From: Bacteroidota bacterium
GTDB taxonomy: Bacteria; Bacteroidota; Bacteroidia; 2-12-FULL-35-15
Direction: 5' to 3'
Length of the DNA stretch: 64,000 nucleotides
Assembly: GCA_947476185.1 (NCBI GenBank)
Contig: CANJPX010000011.1
Span: forward strand, 1 to 64,000
In this document: positions 9,312 to 19,342 of the stretch, in pieces
Position numbering within the stretch: the stretch's first letter is position 1
Layout of the letters: every line of letters starts with the position of its first letter
Notes under the pieces: model-generated
Told to the model about the DNA's origin: nothing
What the model saw: only the letters and a program-made list of their open reading frames with translations
The model's database searches: none
Program-made: the position numbers and the translations under genes

Positions 9312-11795
9312 ATGAGCTACTCCATCTCCAGCATATCTGCTATAATAAATGGAAACATCAGCGGCAACGGAAACCCTGCTTCACGGATAAAAAATCTGTT
9401 GATCGACAGCAGAAAATTGTCCAATGCAGATACTTCATTGTTTTTCGCTATTGTTGGTGAACGTCATGATGGACACGCCTACCTCAGCGATCTGTTTGAA
9501 AAAGGTGTCCGTAATTGTGTCGTTTCTACTTTACCTCAGAATCTTTCTGACTTTGAAAACACGAATTTTATTTTAGTACCCAATACCCTGCTTGCACTAC
9601 AACAACTTTGTGCGTTTCACCGGCAACAATATAAAATTCCCGTTATCGGAATCACCGGAAGTAACGGAAAAACGATCGTGAAAGAATGGCTTTTCCAACT
9701 TTTGCGTGATGATAAAAATATTGTGAGAAGTCCGAAAAGTTTTAATTCCCAAGTAGGTGTGCCACTTTCTGTTTGGCAAATCACTGCTGAACACGACCTG
9801 GGAATTTTTGAAGCAGGTATTTCTCAGCCGCAGGAAATGAAATTGTTGGAACACATCATCCGCCCAACGATAGGACTTATCACCAATATCGGTCAGGCAC
9901 ATGATGAAAATTTTGAAAATCAAAAACAAAAAGTAAACGAAAAACTGAAATTATTTTTGAATTCGGAAGTGATCATTTACTGCAAAGATTATTTATCTAT
10001 TCAGGAAGAAATATCTCATAACAAAACACTGAATGAATTAAAAACATTTACCTGGTCTAAAAAATTACGTGCCGATCTGTTGATCGGAAGAATTACAAAA
10101 ACAGAAACCGATACTGAAATACAAGGAGTATATAAAAATGATTTTATCCGTATCACTATCCCGTTCACGGATGAAGCTAGCATCGAAAACACTATCCATT
10201 GTTGGGCAACGCTCCTTTATTTAGGTTATGAGAACACGGTAATAAACGAACGTATGCGATTTTTGAGTCCGGTGGCCATGAGACTGGAACTAAAGGAAGG
10301 GATCAACAACTGCTCCATTATCAACGACAGTTATAATTCTGACCTAGGCTCACTTGCAATAGCGCTTGACTTTTTGAATCAGCAAAAACAGCATCCCAAG
10401 AAAACACTTATTTTATCTGATATTCTTCAAAGCGGACATAATGATGAAACACTTTATAAAGAAGTCGCGGAACTGATAAACAAAAAAGGAATTTCACGAT
10501 TGGTGGGTATCGGAGAAGGAATTTCAAGTCAGGCAGCACAATTTAACATTGAGAAAAGTTTTTACAAATCGACTGCAGATTTTATACAACAATTCAATAA
10601 CTCCTTCTTCAGGGATGAAACAATTCTGTTGAAAGGAGCCCGAGCATTCAGTTTCGAGGCTATCAGCAAGATCATTCAGCAGAAAGCACATGAAACAGTT
10701 TTGGAAATTAATTTAAATGCGATCGTTCATAACCTCAACTATTATCGTTCGAAAATAAAAGCGGATACCAAGGTAATGGCAATGGTAAAAGCATTTTCAT
10801 ACGGCAGCGGAAGTTTTGAGATCGCAAACATTCTTCAGTTTCACCGCGTAGATTATCTGGCAGTCGCTTATGCGGATGAGGGAATAGAGTTACGAAAAGC
10901 AGGAATAACCATGCCGATCATGGTCATGAATCCTGAAGAGCAAAGTTACGATGCGATGATCCAATATAATCTGGAGCCTGAGATCTATAGTTTCCGTGTT
11001 TTGAATTTGTTTGAAGAAACACTAAAACGAAGTGAGCGCAACAATGTTCAGCCGATCCCTATCCACATAAAACTGGACACAGGAATGCACAGGCTGGGAT
11101 TTGATGAAGATGAAGTGAATGAATTGATTGTAAGGATCAGCAACAATAAACATCTGACCATCAAATCCATATTTTCACATTTGGCCGGTAGTGATGAAAG
11201 TGAGCACGATGATTTTACCTGGCAACAGATAAAAAAATTGAATGTGATGAGTGAAAAAATAAAATCTCACTTTTCATATCCTATCTTAAAACACATTTTA
11301 AATTCAGCGGGTATTTCCCGTTTTCCTGATGCACAATTTGATATGGTACGCTTAGGTATTGGCTTATACGGCATTGGAGCAAATGCAACTGAACAAGCAC
11401 AACTACAAAATGTAAGCACCTTAAAAACAAGTATCTCCCAGATAAAAAATATTTCTGCGAAGGAAACGATAGGCTACAGCAGAAAAGGCGTCGCTACACG
11501 TGACATGCAAATTGCTACTGTTCCAATCGGATATGCCGATGGGCTGAGCCGCAAATTAAGTAATGGGAAAGGCAAGATGATCGTGAAAGGCAAGATAGCA
11601 CCTATAGTTGGTAATGTTTGTATGGATATGTGCATGATCGATATTACAAATATTCAGGCGAATGAAAATGATGAAGTAATTATTTTTGGTGATGCCAATC
11701 CAATTGCTGATGTAGCAAAAGATATAGGAACGATTCCGTATGAAGTGTTAACGAATGTTTCCAGAAGAGTAAAGAGGGTTTATTATCAGGAGTAA
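9312..11795 (+). CDS. murF-alr: Bifunctional MurF ligase / alanine racemase
   Basis: An 827-residue fusion. The N-terminal half is UDP-MurNAc-tripeptide:D-Ala-D-Ala ligase, with the ATP loop GITGSNGKTIVKEW and the NDSYNSDLGS region. The C-terminal half from about 465 is PLP-dependent alanine racemase, with the cofactor lysine in MAMVKAFSYGSG, the catalytic tyrosine region TIGYSRKG and the VPIGYADGLSR motif. One polypeptide would make D-Ala and attach D-Ala-D-Ala to the peptidoglycan precursor. This fusion is typical of Bacteroidota. Confidence 0.95.
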   Translation: MSYSISSISAIINGNISGNGNPASRIKNLLIDSRKLSNADTSLFFAIVGERHDGHAYLSDLFEKGVRNCVVSTLPQNLSDFENTNFILVPNTLLALQQLCAFHRQQYKIPVIGITGSNGKTIVKEWLFQLLRDDKNIVRSPKSFNSQVGVPLSVWQITAEHDLGIFEAGISQPQEMKLLEHIIRPTIGLITNIGQAHDENFENQKQKVNEKLKLFLNSEVIIYCKDYLSIQEEISHNKTLNELKTFTWSKKLRADLLIGRITKTETDTEIQGVYKNDFIRITIPFTDEASIENTIHCWATLLYLGYENTVINERMRFLSPVAMRLELKEGINNCSIINDSYNSDLGSLAIALDFLNQQKQHPKKTLILSDILQSGHNDETLYKEVAELINKKGISRLVGIGEGISSQAAQFNIEKSFYKSTADFIQQFNNSFFRDETILLKGARAFSFEAISKIIQQKAHETVLEINLNAIVHNLNYYRSKIKADTKVMAMVKAFSYGSGSFEIANILQFHRVDYLAVAYADEGIELRKAGITMPIMVMNPEEQSYDAMIQYNLEPEIYSFRVLNLFEETLKRSERNNVQPIPIHIKLDTGMHRLGFDEDEVNELIVRISNNKHLTIKSIFSHLAGSDESEHDDFTWQQIKKLNVMSEKIKSHFSYPILKHILNSAGISRFPDAQFDMVRLGIGLYGIGANATEQAQLQNVSTLKTSISQIKNISAKETIGYSRKGVATRDMQIATVPIGYADGLSRKLSNGKGKMIVKGKIAPIVGNVCMDMCMIDITNIQANENDEVIIFGDANPIADVAKDIGTIPYEVLTNVSRRVKRVYYQE

Positions 11796-11804
11796 AACAT
11801 TCGC

Positions 11805-11830
11805 TACAAAGGCGCTAAGACTCGAAGTTT
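11805..11830. repeat. Short dispersed-repeat-like sequence
   Basis: The intergenic string around 11808-11827 (CTACAAAGGCGCTAAGACTC) resembles the widespread ACAAAGGCxCTAAGxC repeat found between genes in many Bacteroidota and Chlorobi genomes. Only one copy is visible here, so the call rests on recognition. Confidence 0.4.
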
Positions 11831-11860
11831 ATATATGTTTCTATTATAAATCGAATCTTG

Positions 11861-11890
11861 TCCCCCTTCGAAGGGGCAGGGGGATGAAGG
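11861..11890. repeat. Palindromic repeat, CTTCGAAG class, intergenic
   Basis: CCCCTTCGAAGGGG (11863-11876) is a perfect 14-bp palindrome followed by CAGGGGGATGAAGG. The same core and tail pattern occurs inside leuS at 35340-35368. It lies between the convergent murF-alr and meaB genes, 8 bp from the meaB stop. Confidence 0.8.
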
Positions 11891-11897
11891 CAAATTA

Positions 11898-12800
11898 TTA
11901 GTTCAATCCTTTTACAAAACGATATAAATTAAAATCTTTCTTTTTTAATGCTTCTTCGATCTGACTTTTCAGATCAATTTTTGAAACGCCTTTCATTTTA
12001 TTATTCTGGATCAAACGGTAAGCCTTTTCAGCCAACAGATATGAGCGTTTTGTATTTATGCCAACCTTATTGTGTTTATCAATTGCTTCCACCAATTCAT
12101 CCACTCCTTCACCTTTTGTCGCAATTCCTTTTATCACCGGGATATTCCAGGAACTTGCCTCCTTCGAATGAACCAACTGAACAATATTTTTTATAAATGT
12201 ATTCGCCCCGTCTCTATCCGATTTATTAACAACAAATACATCTGCAATTTCCATGATCCCGGATTTTAGTGCTTGCACATCATCACCTGATTCGGGAACT
12301 AAAACCAAAACTGTTGTATCCGCTAAACCAACCACTTCCACCTCACTTTGCCCGACACCTACCGTTTCAACAATAATATAATCAAAGGCAAAAGCACGCA
12401 TCACATCAACGATCTCAATTGTTTTTGCCGACAAGCCACCCAAGGAACCCCGCGTAGCTAATGAACGGATAAATACTTTTTCATTTGTAAAATGTTCTGC
12501 CATCCGCAATCTGTCACCTAACAAAGAACCATAATTAAAAGGAGATGTCGGATCTATGGCGATAACGCCAACCGATTTTTTTTCATCCGTCAGCTTTTTT
12601 ATAACAGCATTGATCAACGTACTCTTTCCGGCTCCGGGAGGACCAGTAATACCAACTACAGGAATATTCAAATCAAATTTAATAGATGTTAAAATTTCTT
12701 CGTAGCCTTCTAACTCATTTTCAACTATGGTGATACATCGCGCCAAAGCTTTTTTATCGCCTTTTTGCAATTGCTGAATGAGTGTTTGAATAGTTGACAT
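11898..12800 (-). CDS. meaB: Methylmalonyl-CoA mutase-associated GTPase MeaB
   Basis: A 300-residue G3E-family P-loop GTPase that protects and reloads adenosylcobalamin on methylmalonyl-CoA mutase. Motifs are the Walker A GITGPPGAGKSTLINAV near residue 50, AIDPTSPFNYGSLLGDR, the ETVGVGQSEVEV switch and the NKSD guanine-specificity motif. The mutase subunits are not in this window. A minus-strand promoter element lies just before the start codon, implying a very short leader. Confidence 0.94.
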   Translation of the reverse strand: MSTIQTLIQQLQKGDKKALARCITIVENELEGYEEILTSIKFDLNIPVVGITGPPGAGKSTLINAVIKKLTDEKKSVGVIAIDPTSPFNYGSLLGDRLRMAEHFTNEKVFIRSLATRGSLGGLSAKTIEIVDVMRAFAFDYIIVETVGVGQSEVEVVGLADTTVLVLVPESGDDVQALKSGIMEIADVFVVNKSDRDGANTFIKNIVQLVHSKEASSWNIPVIKGIATKGEGVDELVEAIDKHNKVGINTKRSYLLAEKAYRLIQNNKMKGVSKIDLKSQIEEALKKKDFNLYRFVKGLN

Positions 12801-12807
12801 TGGTATA

Positions 12808-12815
12808 CAAATATA
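12808..12815 (-). promoter_or_regulatory. Candidate -7 element for meaB
   Basis: The minus strand reads TATATTTG, matching the Bacteroidota TAnnTTTG -7 element, 8 bp before the meaB ATG. Transcription would start almost at the start codon. No clear -33 TTG is seen. Confidence 0.45.
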
Positions 12816-12932
12816 GTGTATAAAAATGAAAAAATAAATTTCATACTGATACTTTGTAGCAGCCTGTTATCTAACAAGAAATACAGAGCACAGCGTTATA
12901 AAATCAATATTTCGATGTGTTTAAAATTGTGT

Positions 12933-12940
12933 TACTTTTG
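12933..12940 (+). promoter_or_regulatory. Candidate -7 element for the glycosyltransferase operon
   Basis: TACTTTTG matches TAnnTTTG and lies 22 bp before the chosen ATG at 12963. It supports that start over the longer open frame from 12816. Confidence 0.6.
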
Positions 12941-12962
12941 TATATCAATAACAAAGAAACAA

Positions 12963-13712
12963 ATGCCACAACTTTCGGTTGTCATCATTACTTTTAATGA
13001 GGAAAAAAATATCGGACGCTGTCTTGAATCTATTCAGGATATTGCTGATGATGTGGTGGTAGTAGATTCTTTCTCAACAGATACAACAGAAAGTATCTGC
13101 AAAAAATACAATGTCAACTTTATTCAACATAAATGGGAAGGATATTCTGACACCAAGAATTTTGCAAATGCTCAGGCTAAATTTGATTGGGTATTATCGC
13201 TGGATGCCGATGAAGCATTATCTGAAGACTTAAAAAGATCGATCTTAAAAATAAAAGAAGAAAAGGAATTAAAGACCTGCAAGTTTAATCGCCTCACCAA
13301 CTATTGCGGCTCTTGGATCAAACATTGCGGATGGTATCCCGATACAAAGACCAGGATCTTCGACAGAAGGATCACCAAATGGGAAGGCTTGATCCACGAA
13401 AAATTAGTGATCGATTCGAAGCAGGAAGCTTTATTGCTAAATGGCGATTGTCTGCACTATAGTTATGCAACAACAGACCAACACCTTCTGCAAACAGAAA
13501 AATTTACAACCCTTTCCGCAAAGGACCTTTTCAGCAAGGGAAAAAAATCTGATTTTATAAAGTTATATTTTAGTCCGGTTATAAAATTTATCAGGAGTTA
13601 CATATTTCAATTAGGAATTCTTGATGGTTACCATGGATTTTTAGTATGCAAAATATCTGCTTATTCAACCTTCTTAAAATATTATAAATTACATCAATTG
13701 CACAAAAAATGA
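12963..13712 (+). CDS. Glycosyltransferase family 2 (LPS-core type)
   Basis: 249 residues. The start is set at MPQLSVVIITFNEE because a promoter element lies at 12933-12940 and the upstream 49 codons look like translated intergenic DNA. The GT-A fold motifs are VVVVDSFSTDTT (nucleotide binding) and the DXD-like LSLDADEAL. It resembles WaaE/KdtX-type enzymes that add a sugar to lipopolysaccharide core. The C-terminal part carries a possible membrane-associated stretch (FIRSYIFQLGILDGYHGF). It is the first gene of a three-gene overlapping set. Confidence 0.9.
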   Translation: MPQLSVVIITFNEEKNIGRCLESIQDIADDVVVVDSFSTDTTESICKKYNVNFIQHKWEGYSDTKNFANAQAKFDWVLSLDADEALSEDLKRSILKIKEEKELKTCKFNRLTNYCGSWIKHCGWYPDTKTRIFDRRITKWEGLIHEKLVIDSKQEALLLNGDCLHYSYATTDQHLLQTEKFTTLSAKDLFSKGKKSDFIKLYFSPVIKFIRSYIFQLGILDGYHGFLVCKISAYSTFLKYYKLHQLHKK

Positions 13713-14755
13713 AACGTGTATTTATAGAAATGGAGAAGCTCAAAAATCCTAATAGTGGTTTAGGGCAGTTCTGTATTAACCTTGGAAAGGGCTATCAGAA
13801 ATTAGACCCTAAAGATCTGTTACTTGATTTTTATTTACCTTATAATCAGAAAAATATTTTTGGAGATAAATTCAATTATATAAAACAATCATCCTTACAC
13901 AAATTTTTACCAATCGACAGCAGCAAATATGATGTTTGGCATTGCCTGCAACAAGACTCCTACTTCCTACCTAACAATAAAAAAACAAAACTTCTTTTAA
14001 CGATCCACGATTTAAATTTTTTAGAAAACTACAAAGGAAAAAAACAAAAACGGAAATTAATCAGTCTTCAAAAAAGGATCGACAAAGCAAATGCTATAAC
14101 GGTTATCTCAAAGTTTACAGAAACAATCGTCAGGGAAAATCTGAAACTAAATGAAACACCAGTTCATGTAATATATAACGGAAATTCGTTGATAATAAAT
14201 GAGAATACGTCCAAGCCGGAGTTTATCACATTTTCTGATTTTATTTTTTCAATTGGAATAATTTCACCGAAAAAGAATTTCCATACATTGCTTCCGATAT
14301 TGCAGAAAAACAAACAAATTCATTTGGTTATTGCAGGTGACAAAAGCTCCGAATATTCAAAACAAATTCTTTCCTCCGCAGAAAAAACAGGTGTCTCAAA
14401 ACAACTGCATTTTCCTGGAATAATTAATGATGATGAAAAATATTGGTTATTCAAAAACTGTAAGGCGTTTGTCTTCCCTTCCTTAAGGGAGGGGTTCGGA
14501 CTGCCAGTTGTTGAAGCCATGAGTCTGGGGAAACCCGTCTTTCTTTCTAACCTGACAAGTTTGCCTGAAATAGGAGGTGCAGAAGCATTCTATTGGCACA
14601 ATTTTGAACCCCAGCATATTGTTGACGTTTTTGAAAAAGGAATGAAAGATTTTGTACTTGACAAAGGAAAGCCTGAACGTTCAATCAATTGGGCAAAACA
14701 ATTTTCATGGGAAAATGCAGCTAAGGCATATCTCCATCTATACGAAACCTTATGA
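13709..14755 (+). CDS. Glycosyltransferase family 4 (GT-B)
   Basis: A 348-residue retaining glycosyltransferase. The donor-binding half carries the family motif FPSLREGFGLPVVEAMS at about 259-275, and the linker region reads SIGIISPKKNFHTLL. The start codon overlaps the previous stop as ATGA and the next gene overlaps in the same way, so the three transferases are translationally coupled. Acceptor and donor sugars cannot be assigned from sequence. Confidence 0.92.
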   Translation: MKRVFIEMEKLKNPNSGLGQFCINLGKGYQKLDPKDLLLDFYLPYNQKNIFGDKFNYIKQSSLHKFLPIDSSKYDVWHCLQQDSYFLPNNKKTKLLLTIHDLNFLENYKGKKQKRKLISLQKRIDKANAITVISKFTETIVRENLKLNETPVHVIYNGNSLIINENTSKPEFITFSDFIFSIGIISPKKNFHTLLPILQKNKQIHLVIAGDKSSEYSKQILSSAEKTGVSKQLHFPGIINDDEKYWLFKNCKAFVFPSLREGFGLPVVEAMSLGKPVFLSNLTSLPEIGGAEAFYWHNFEPQHIVDVFEKGMKDFVLDKGKPERSINWAKQFSWENAAKAYLHLYETL

Positions 14756-15837
14756 TAAAAATAGGAATAGAAGCAACTACATTATGTACACCGAATAAAT
14801 CGGGTATAGCACAATATGCTGCAAGTTTGCTCGAAGCATTATCAGATGATAAAGAATTTAAAGAAAATTATGAAATAGAATTACTATATAAATTATCACG
14901 TTTTAAAAAAAGAAAATATTGCTATAATACAAGCAAATATCCTCCAAAATGGCATTTCAAAGGGCTTCTTCCCTTAATAAAAAACTATCAAATTGTTCAT
15001 TCGCTTGACAACATATTTTTAGACTTTAGGAAGGTGAAAAAAATTGTAAGTGTTTATGATCTGGCCATTTTCAAAGAAGAAAATAATTTTGAAGGGTATA
15101 CGGATGAGGCATTCAAAAATAAAACTTATAGTTTTTTAAAAAATGTAACTAAAAAGGCAGATGCGATAATTGCGATTAGCGAAAGCACAAAAAAAGATCT
15201 TCTGCATTATTTTAATTTTCCTGAAGAAAAGGTATTTGTAACTCATTTAGGGGTGCGCCTTCCAAAAATATTTGAATCCAATTCCGGTATTTTAGAAAAA
15301 CACAGTTTAGAGACAAAAAAATATTTTTTGTTTGCCGGAATGATCTCTATTCGAAAAAACTTACTGAATCTTATAAAGGCATATAAAGAATCCGGTATGC
15401 ATAAAGAATATAAACTTGTACTATCAGGCGGAGCAAGTATGGGTTATGACACGATTATAGCTGAAGTAAAAAAAGCCGGACTTGAAAAAAATGTGCTATT
15501 TCCAGGATTTGTTTCTGACAACGAATTAAGTGACCTATTTATCAATGCAAAAGCATTTTTATTCCCCACCTTTTACGAAGGGTTTGGAATGCCTATAATA
15601 GAGGCAATGCATTATAATGTTCCAGTATTGATCGGAGATAGAGGAGCCGCACCGGAAGTGGCAGATAATCATGCAATACTTTCTAATCCATTTGATGTCG
15701 ATTCGATTGCTGATGGAATAAAAAAAGTAGCTACAATGAATGACCTTTCTATTTCAAATGCAGCCAATCATGCAGCAAAATTTACCTGGGAAAAGTGCGC
15801 CAAAGAGACAATGGCTGTTTATAATAAAATACGTTAG
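14752..15837 (+). CDS. Glycosyltransferase family 4 (GT-B)
   Basis: 361 residues, with the GT4 donor-site motif FPTFYEGFGMPIIEAMHY and the hinge segment FAGMISIRKNLLNLI. The N-terminal Rossmann half contains NKSGIAQYAASLLEAL. It is the last gene of the overlapping trio and probably acts in the same surface-glycan pathway. It converges on the ligase-like membrane protein downstream. Confidence 0.92.
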   Translation: MIKIGIEATTLCTPNKSGIAQYAASLLEALSDDKEFKENYEIELLYKLSRFKKRKYCYNTSKYPPKWHFKGLLPLIKNYQIVHSLDNIFLDFRKVKKIVSVYDLAIFKEENNFEGYTDEAFKNKTYSFLKNVTKKADAIIAISESTKKDLLHYFNFPEEKVFVTHLGVRLPKIFESNSGILEKHSLETKKYFLFAGMISIRKNLLNLIKAYKESGMHKEYKLVLSGGASMGYDTIIAEVKKAGLEKNVLFPGFVSDNELSDLFINAKAFLFPTFYEGFGMPIIEAMHYNVPVLIGDRGAAPEVADNHAILSNPFDVDSIADGIKKVATMNDLSISNAANHAAKFTWEKCAKETMAVYNKIR

Positions 15838-15897
15838 TCAAATGGATATTTTCCTGAGCAAAATAGGTACGCAGCATTTATGTAAATGCTTCAAATA

Positions 15898-17469
15898 TTA
15901 TGTTTCTGACTTTCTGAAAATAAAAAGGAAAAAAGAATTGAAGAATGCGAAAAATGTCACTCCGGCTTGGGTTTCGAGAGTATCCTCTGTTAAAAAGGAA
16001 ACCAGAGCAATAATTAAAAAAGTACAATATAAATAGTCTACATTTTTTTCGAGCAAAAACATCGGATAAAAAAGTGTGATCAAAAACCAGATCAATCCAA
16101 CAATTCCAAAGGCAACAGTGATGGACAAATATTGATTGTGTGAACGCAATCTCCACTCTTTTAAAAGTGGCGAATCCATCTCAACATACTGTTGATCGAA
16201 TGCAATTTGAATATCACCTGTGCCTACACCAAAAATAAAATTTTCTTTTATAATTCCAAATGCCGCCTTCCAAAATTCAAACCGTTGTGTAAGTGAATGT
16301 CCGTTAGGATCACCCGTTTTATTATAAAGATCTAACTCCCATGCGATCTGATGTAAGCGTCCATTTAAACTGGAAAGGCCCTGATAACTTACATTTACTA
16401 TACCACGTTCAACAGCCTTGATTTCTGCATCCGTCAGAGTATTGATAGCATCTGCATCTTTTCTTAATCCTTTTGAGGCAAGGAAACGAACCAGCGTAAA
16501 ATGAATATTATTTCCCTTCAGATCCTTTTCATCAAATTTAATTTTACTTCTTTTGCTCCAGGCTTCTTCCAATTCTTTATTACAGAAATAGATCCAAATG
16601 TAATGTCCGTTTTCGGTCAACTTACTGTTTAAATCATGTTCGTAGGCTTTTCCACGAGAAGTAGTTTTTTCAAGTTTTGAAAAATCAATTTTTTCAGGTT
16701 CAACAATTCCATTATTTATCTGCATCAGAAAATAGGAGATCAAAATTCCGATCAAAAAGACAATGAATAAACTTGAATATTTTATGAGTTTACTTTCCGA
16801 TGTAAAAACAGCATAGGCAGCTATCACAAGAATAGCCATTGAGAGCGCAGCAAGACCGGTTATGGAATCTACTAAAAATAAAAAATATATCAGCCAAATT
16901 CCGATCGCTACCCACACTAATTTTATTCCTTTTTGAGTAGCATTATAAAAGAAATAACCTGAAATAAATATCGCGACACATATCAGTAAAGCAAACCGAA
17001 TGTGCGAAATAAAAATAGAAACACTACGGATATCTACTATTTCACGGTGAATGCCACCTGCCAAGATCAGCACACTGATAAATGTTCCACTAATAATAGC
17101 GCCAACAAAAAATTTCATAATGGTGTCTGTAATTTTTTGTGATATCGGTTTTGATGTAGATAAAATAAGTGGCAAGATCAGAAGCGGTGCTTTTATCCGG
17201 ATGTCTTTAAAAGCGTAATCAAAATCGGTTGTATATAATAAACCTAGTATATGCAACAAGAGCAGGGAGCTAACAATAAGGGCGGCTTTATTATTTTTAA
17301 AAGCGATGAGCTTATTTTTTAATCCTCCTTCAAGTGCCCAATTACAGAATAAAATTATCTGGGAGGCACTCATTAAAAATTTTGAAAGAGGCATCCCTAC
17401 CACCAAAAGAACTAAGGCGAATACATAAACATATGAATGATACTTTTCAGGGAGTAGCGATTTTCTCAT
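15898..17469 (-). CDS. O-antigen ligase-family membrane protein (Wzy_C type)
   Basis: About 523 residues if started at MRKSLLPEKYHSYV (17469); the frame is open to 17529. It has roughly ten hydrophobic segments and a large hydrophilic loop at about 250-430. The loop carries the family features FGVGTGDIQ and LRSHNQYLSITVAFG, containing the conserved His-Asn. Such proteins join or polymerise undecaprenyl-linked glycans in the periplasm. Its position opposite the three glycosyltransferases supports a surface polysaccharide role. Confidence 0.85.
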   Translation of the reverse strand: MRKSLLPEKYHSYVYVFALVLLVVGMPLSKFLMSASQIILFCNWALEGGLKNKLIAFKNNKAALIVSSLLLLHILGLLYTTDFDYAFKDIRIKAPLLILPLILSTSKPISQKITDTIMKFFVGAIISGTFISVLILAGGIHREIVDIRSVSIFISHIRFALLICVAIFISGYFFYNATQKGIKLVWVAIGIWLIYFLFLVDSITGLAALSMAILVIAAYAVFTSESKLIKYSSLFIVFLIGILISYFLMQINNGIVEPEKIDFSKLEKTTSRGKAYEHDLNSKLTENGHYIWIYFCNKELEEAWSKRSKIKFDEKDLKGNNIHFTLVRFLASKGLRKDADAINTLTDAEIKAVERGIVNVSYQGLSSLNGRLHQIAWELDLYNKTGDPNGHSLTQRFEFWKAAFGIIKENFIFGVGTGDIQIAFDQQYVEMDSPLLKEWRLRSHNQYLSITVAFGIVGLIWFLITLFYPMFLLEKNVDYLYCTFLIIALVSFLTEDTLETQAGVTFFAFFNSFFLFIFRKSET

Positions 17470-17566
17470 ATTTAAATTCAACGTAAACCCTTCAAATAAA
17501 TTGCATGAAAACAATAAAAAAACACCCATTAAAAAATGAATGTTCTTCTATGAAATTTGTCTTGGA

Positions 17567-19294
17567 CTAATTCTCTTTTGGCTTCTTGCTATCCTTTAAT
17601 TTATCTGCATTGTAAAGAGGTTTATCGGCCTTTCCAATGGTGGTTAATATTTTAGTATACTTTTCAGAATCGTTCAATAAGGCGAATGCTTCTTCCACCT
17701 CTTTATCATCTTTTAAAGAAGCCTCCAATCGGCCATTTTGAAAATAATAACGTGAAGCGATCTCTTCTTCTAAAAATTGTTTAATCTCCGCTTTATATTT
17801 TACAAGGTCCTCTTTTTTATTATGCATGATCTTGTTTTTCAATGCGTCAATATCTGGCCCAATAAGATCTATCGACTTATCTGCCTTTGCATCATTCCTA
17901 AACTCTTCTAAAGCTTTTTCAGTTTTTGTAGTATAATCATACTCCTTATTTGCTAGAAATGCTGAAAACTGATCGTACTCCGCATCTGTTATTTTAAATT
18001 CTTTAGCAGGAGCTATCGTTGCATGTGCAATACGATATTTTGTTGCATAATCAAAAATCAGATTTTTTGTGATGAGGCTTCCCAAAATACCACTGAATTT
18101 CTGTGGTTCAACAGTAATATCAGGCGCAATTCCTCCGCCATCATAAACGATTCTTCCGCCTTTTGTTTTAAATGCCGTAATTAATGAATCGGGAACTTTG
18201 TCTACACTTCCATCTTCATTACGATGTGAATAATCCAAAGCCTGGATGCATCTTCCGCTAGGAGTATAATATTTTGCTACAGTAACTTTTAACTGTGCAT
18301 TATAACTTAGCGGTCGTGTTTGTTGAACAAGCCCTTTCCCATAAGAACGCTGACCGATCACAACTCCTCTATCCAGATCCTGCAACGAACCGGATACAAT
18401 TTCGGAAGCAGACGCAGAACCTCTGTCAACTAAAACCGCAATTGGAATAGCAATATCTATCGGGGAATTATTCCCTTTGTAAACTTTATCCCAATCTTTT
18501 ACTTTACCTCTTGTGCTTACAATTTCAGTCCCTTTTTCTTCAAATAGATTTACTATTTCAATCGCCTCTTTAAGCAGTCCGCCAGGATTTCCACGCAAAT
18601 CGAATATCAAAGATTTCAGCTCCGGATTCTTCTTCAATTCCAATAAAGCACTTTTTACCTCACCTGCAGCATTTTCTGTAAATCCGGTAAGTTTAATATA
18701 ACCGATATTTTTTGTGATCATTCCGGAATAAGGAACACTTTTGATCTTGATCTCTTCCCGATTGATCGTTTTTTCAATAGGCTTATCTTCGCCTTCACGC
18801 TCTATCAATAATTTTATAATGGTGCTTGCTTGTCCTTTCAGATATTTACTGATGTCATCTGTTTTCTTTCCCTTTACATCAATATCATTCACTTTTAAAA
18901 TTTTATCTCCGGCTCTGAGATCCGCCTTTTGTGCAGGAAATCCTTCATATGGTTCGGAAATTATCACGTAATCGCCTTGCTGACGAACAAGCGCACCAAT
19001 GCCACCATACTGTCCTGTGGTCATATATCGATAATCTTCTATTTCTGATTCCGGGATAAAATTTGTGTAAGGATCCAATGACGACAACATATTATCAATC
19101 CCCTTTTTCATCAGGTCACCGGGATTTGTTTCATCGACATAATAGATATTCAATTCACGAAAGAGCGTAGCAAAAATGTCGAGGTTCTTGGATACTTCAA
19201 AATAGTTATCTACAAAGCTGTAGGAAATCATTGCGTATCCAGCAAAAACAATCGCAATAAATAACAATTTAAATTTTTTGAAAAACACTTTCAT
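17567..19294 (-). CDS. C-terminal processing peptidase, S41 family
   Basis: The start is placed at MKVFFKKFKLLFIAIVFAGY (19294), an N-terminal membrane anchor; the frame is open to 19336. About 575 residues. The order is anchor, PDZ domain (GIGALVRQQGDYVIISEPYEG), then the S41 catalytic domain with DLRGNPGGLL, the nucleophile region DRGSASASEIVSG and the catalytic lysine in GQRSYGKGLVQ. It acts in the periplasm on protein C-termini. It follows yidD on the same strand. Confidence 0.93.
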   Translation of the reverse strand: MKVFFKKFKLLFIAIVFAGYAMISYSFVDNYFEVSKNLDIFATLFRELNIYYVDETNPGDLMKKGIDNMLSSLDPYTNFIPESEIEDYRYMTTGQYGGIGALVRQQGDYVIISEPYEGFPAQKADLRAGDKILKVNDIDVKGKKTDDISKYLKGQASTIIKLLIEREGEDKPIEKTINREEIKIKSVPYSGMITKNIGYIKLTGFTENAAGEVKSALLELKKNPELKSLIFDLRGNPGGLLKEAIEIVNLFEEKGTEIVSTRGKVKDWDKVYKGNNSPIDIAIPIAVLVDRGSASASEIVSGSLQDLDRGVVIGQRSYGKGLVQQTRPLSYNAQLKVTVAKYYTPSGRCIQALDYSHRNEDGSVDKVPDSLITAFKTKGGRIVYDGGGIAPDITVEPQKFSGILGSLITKNLIFDYATKYRIAHATIAPAKEFKITDAEYDQFSAFLANKEYDYTTKTEKALEEFRNDAKADKSIDLIGPDIDALKNKIMHNKKEDLVKYKAEIKQFLEEEIASRYYFQNGRLEASLKDDKEVEEAFALLNDSEKYTKILTTIGKADKPLYNADKLKDSKKPKEN

Positions 19295-19342
19295 ACCTTC
19301 TATCTTAAATATTTTACTCACTAACCTTTTGATCAAAACTAA

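Noticed and set aside
12816..12962. N-terminal extension of the family 2 glycosyltransferase
   Set aside because: The extension contains the promoter element and does not resemble the family N-terminus; the ATG at 12963 fits better.
14476..14494. CCCTTCCTTAAGGGAGGGG, palindrome-like, within a glycosyltransferase gene
   Set aside because: It encodes FPSLREGFGLP, the conserved GT4 donor-site motif, so the sequence is explained by protein conservation rather than by repeat insertion.
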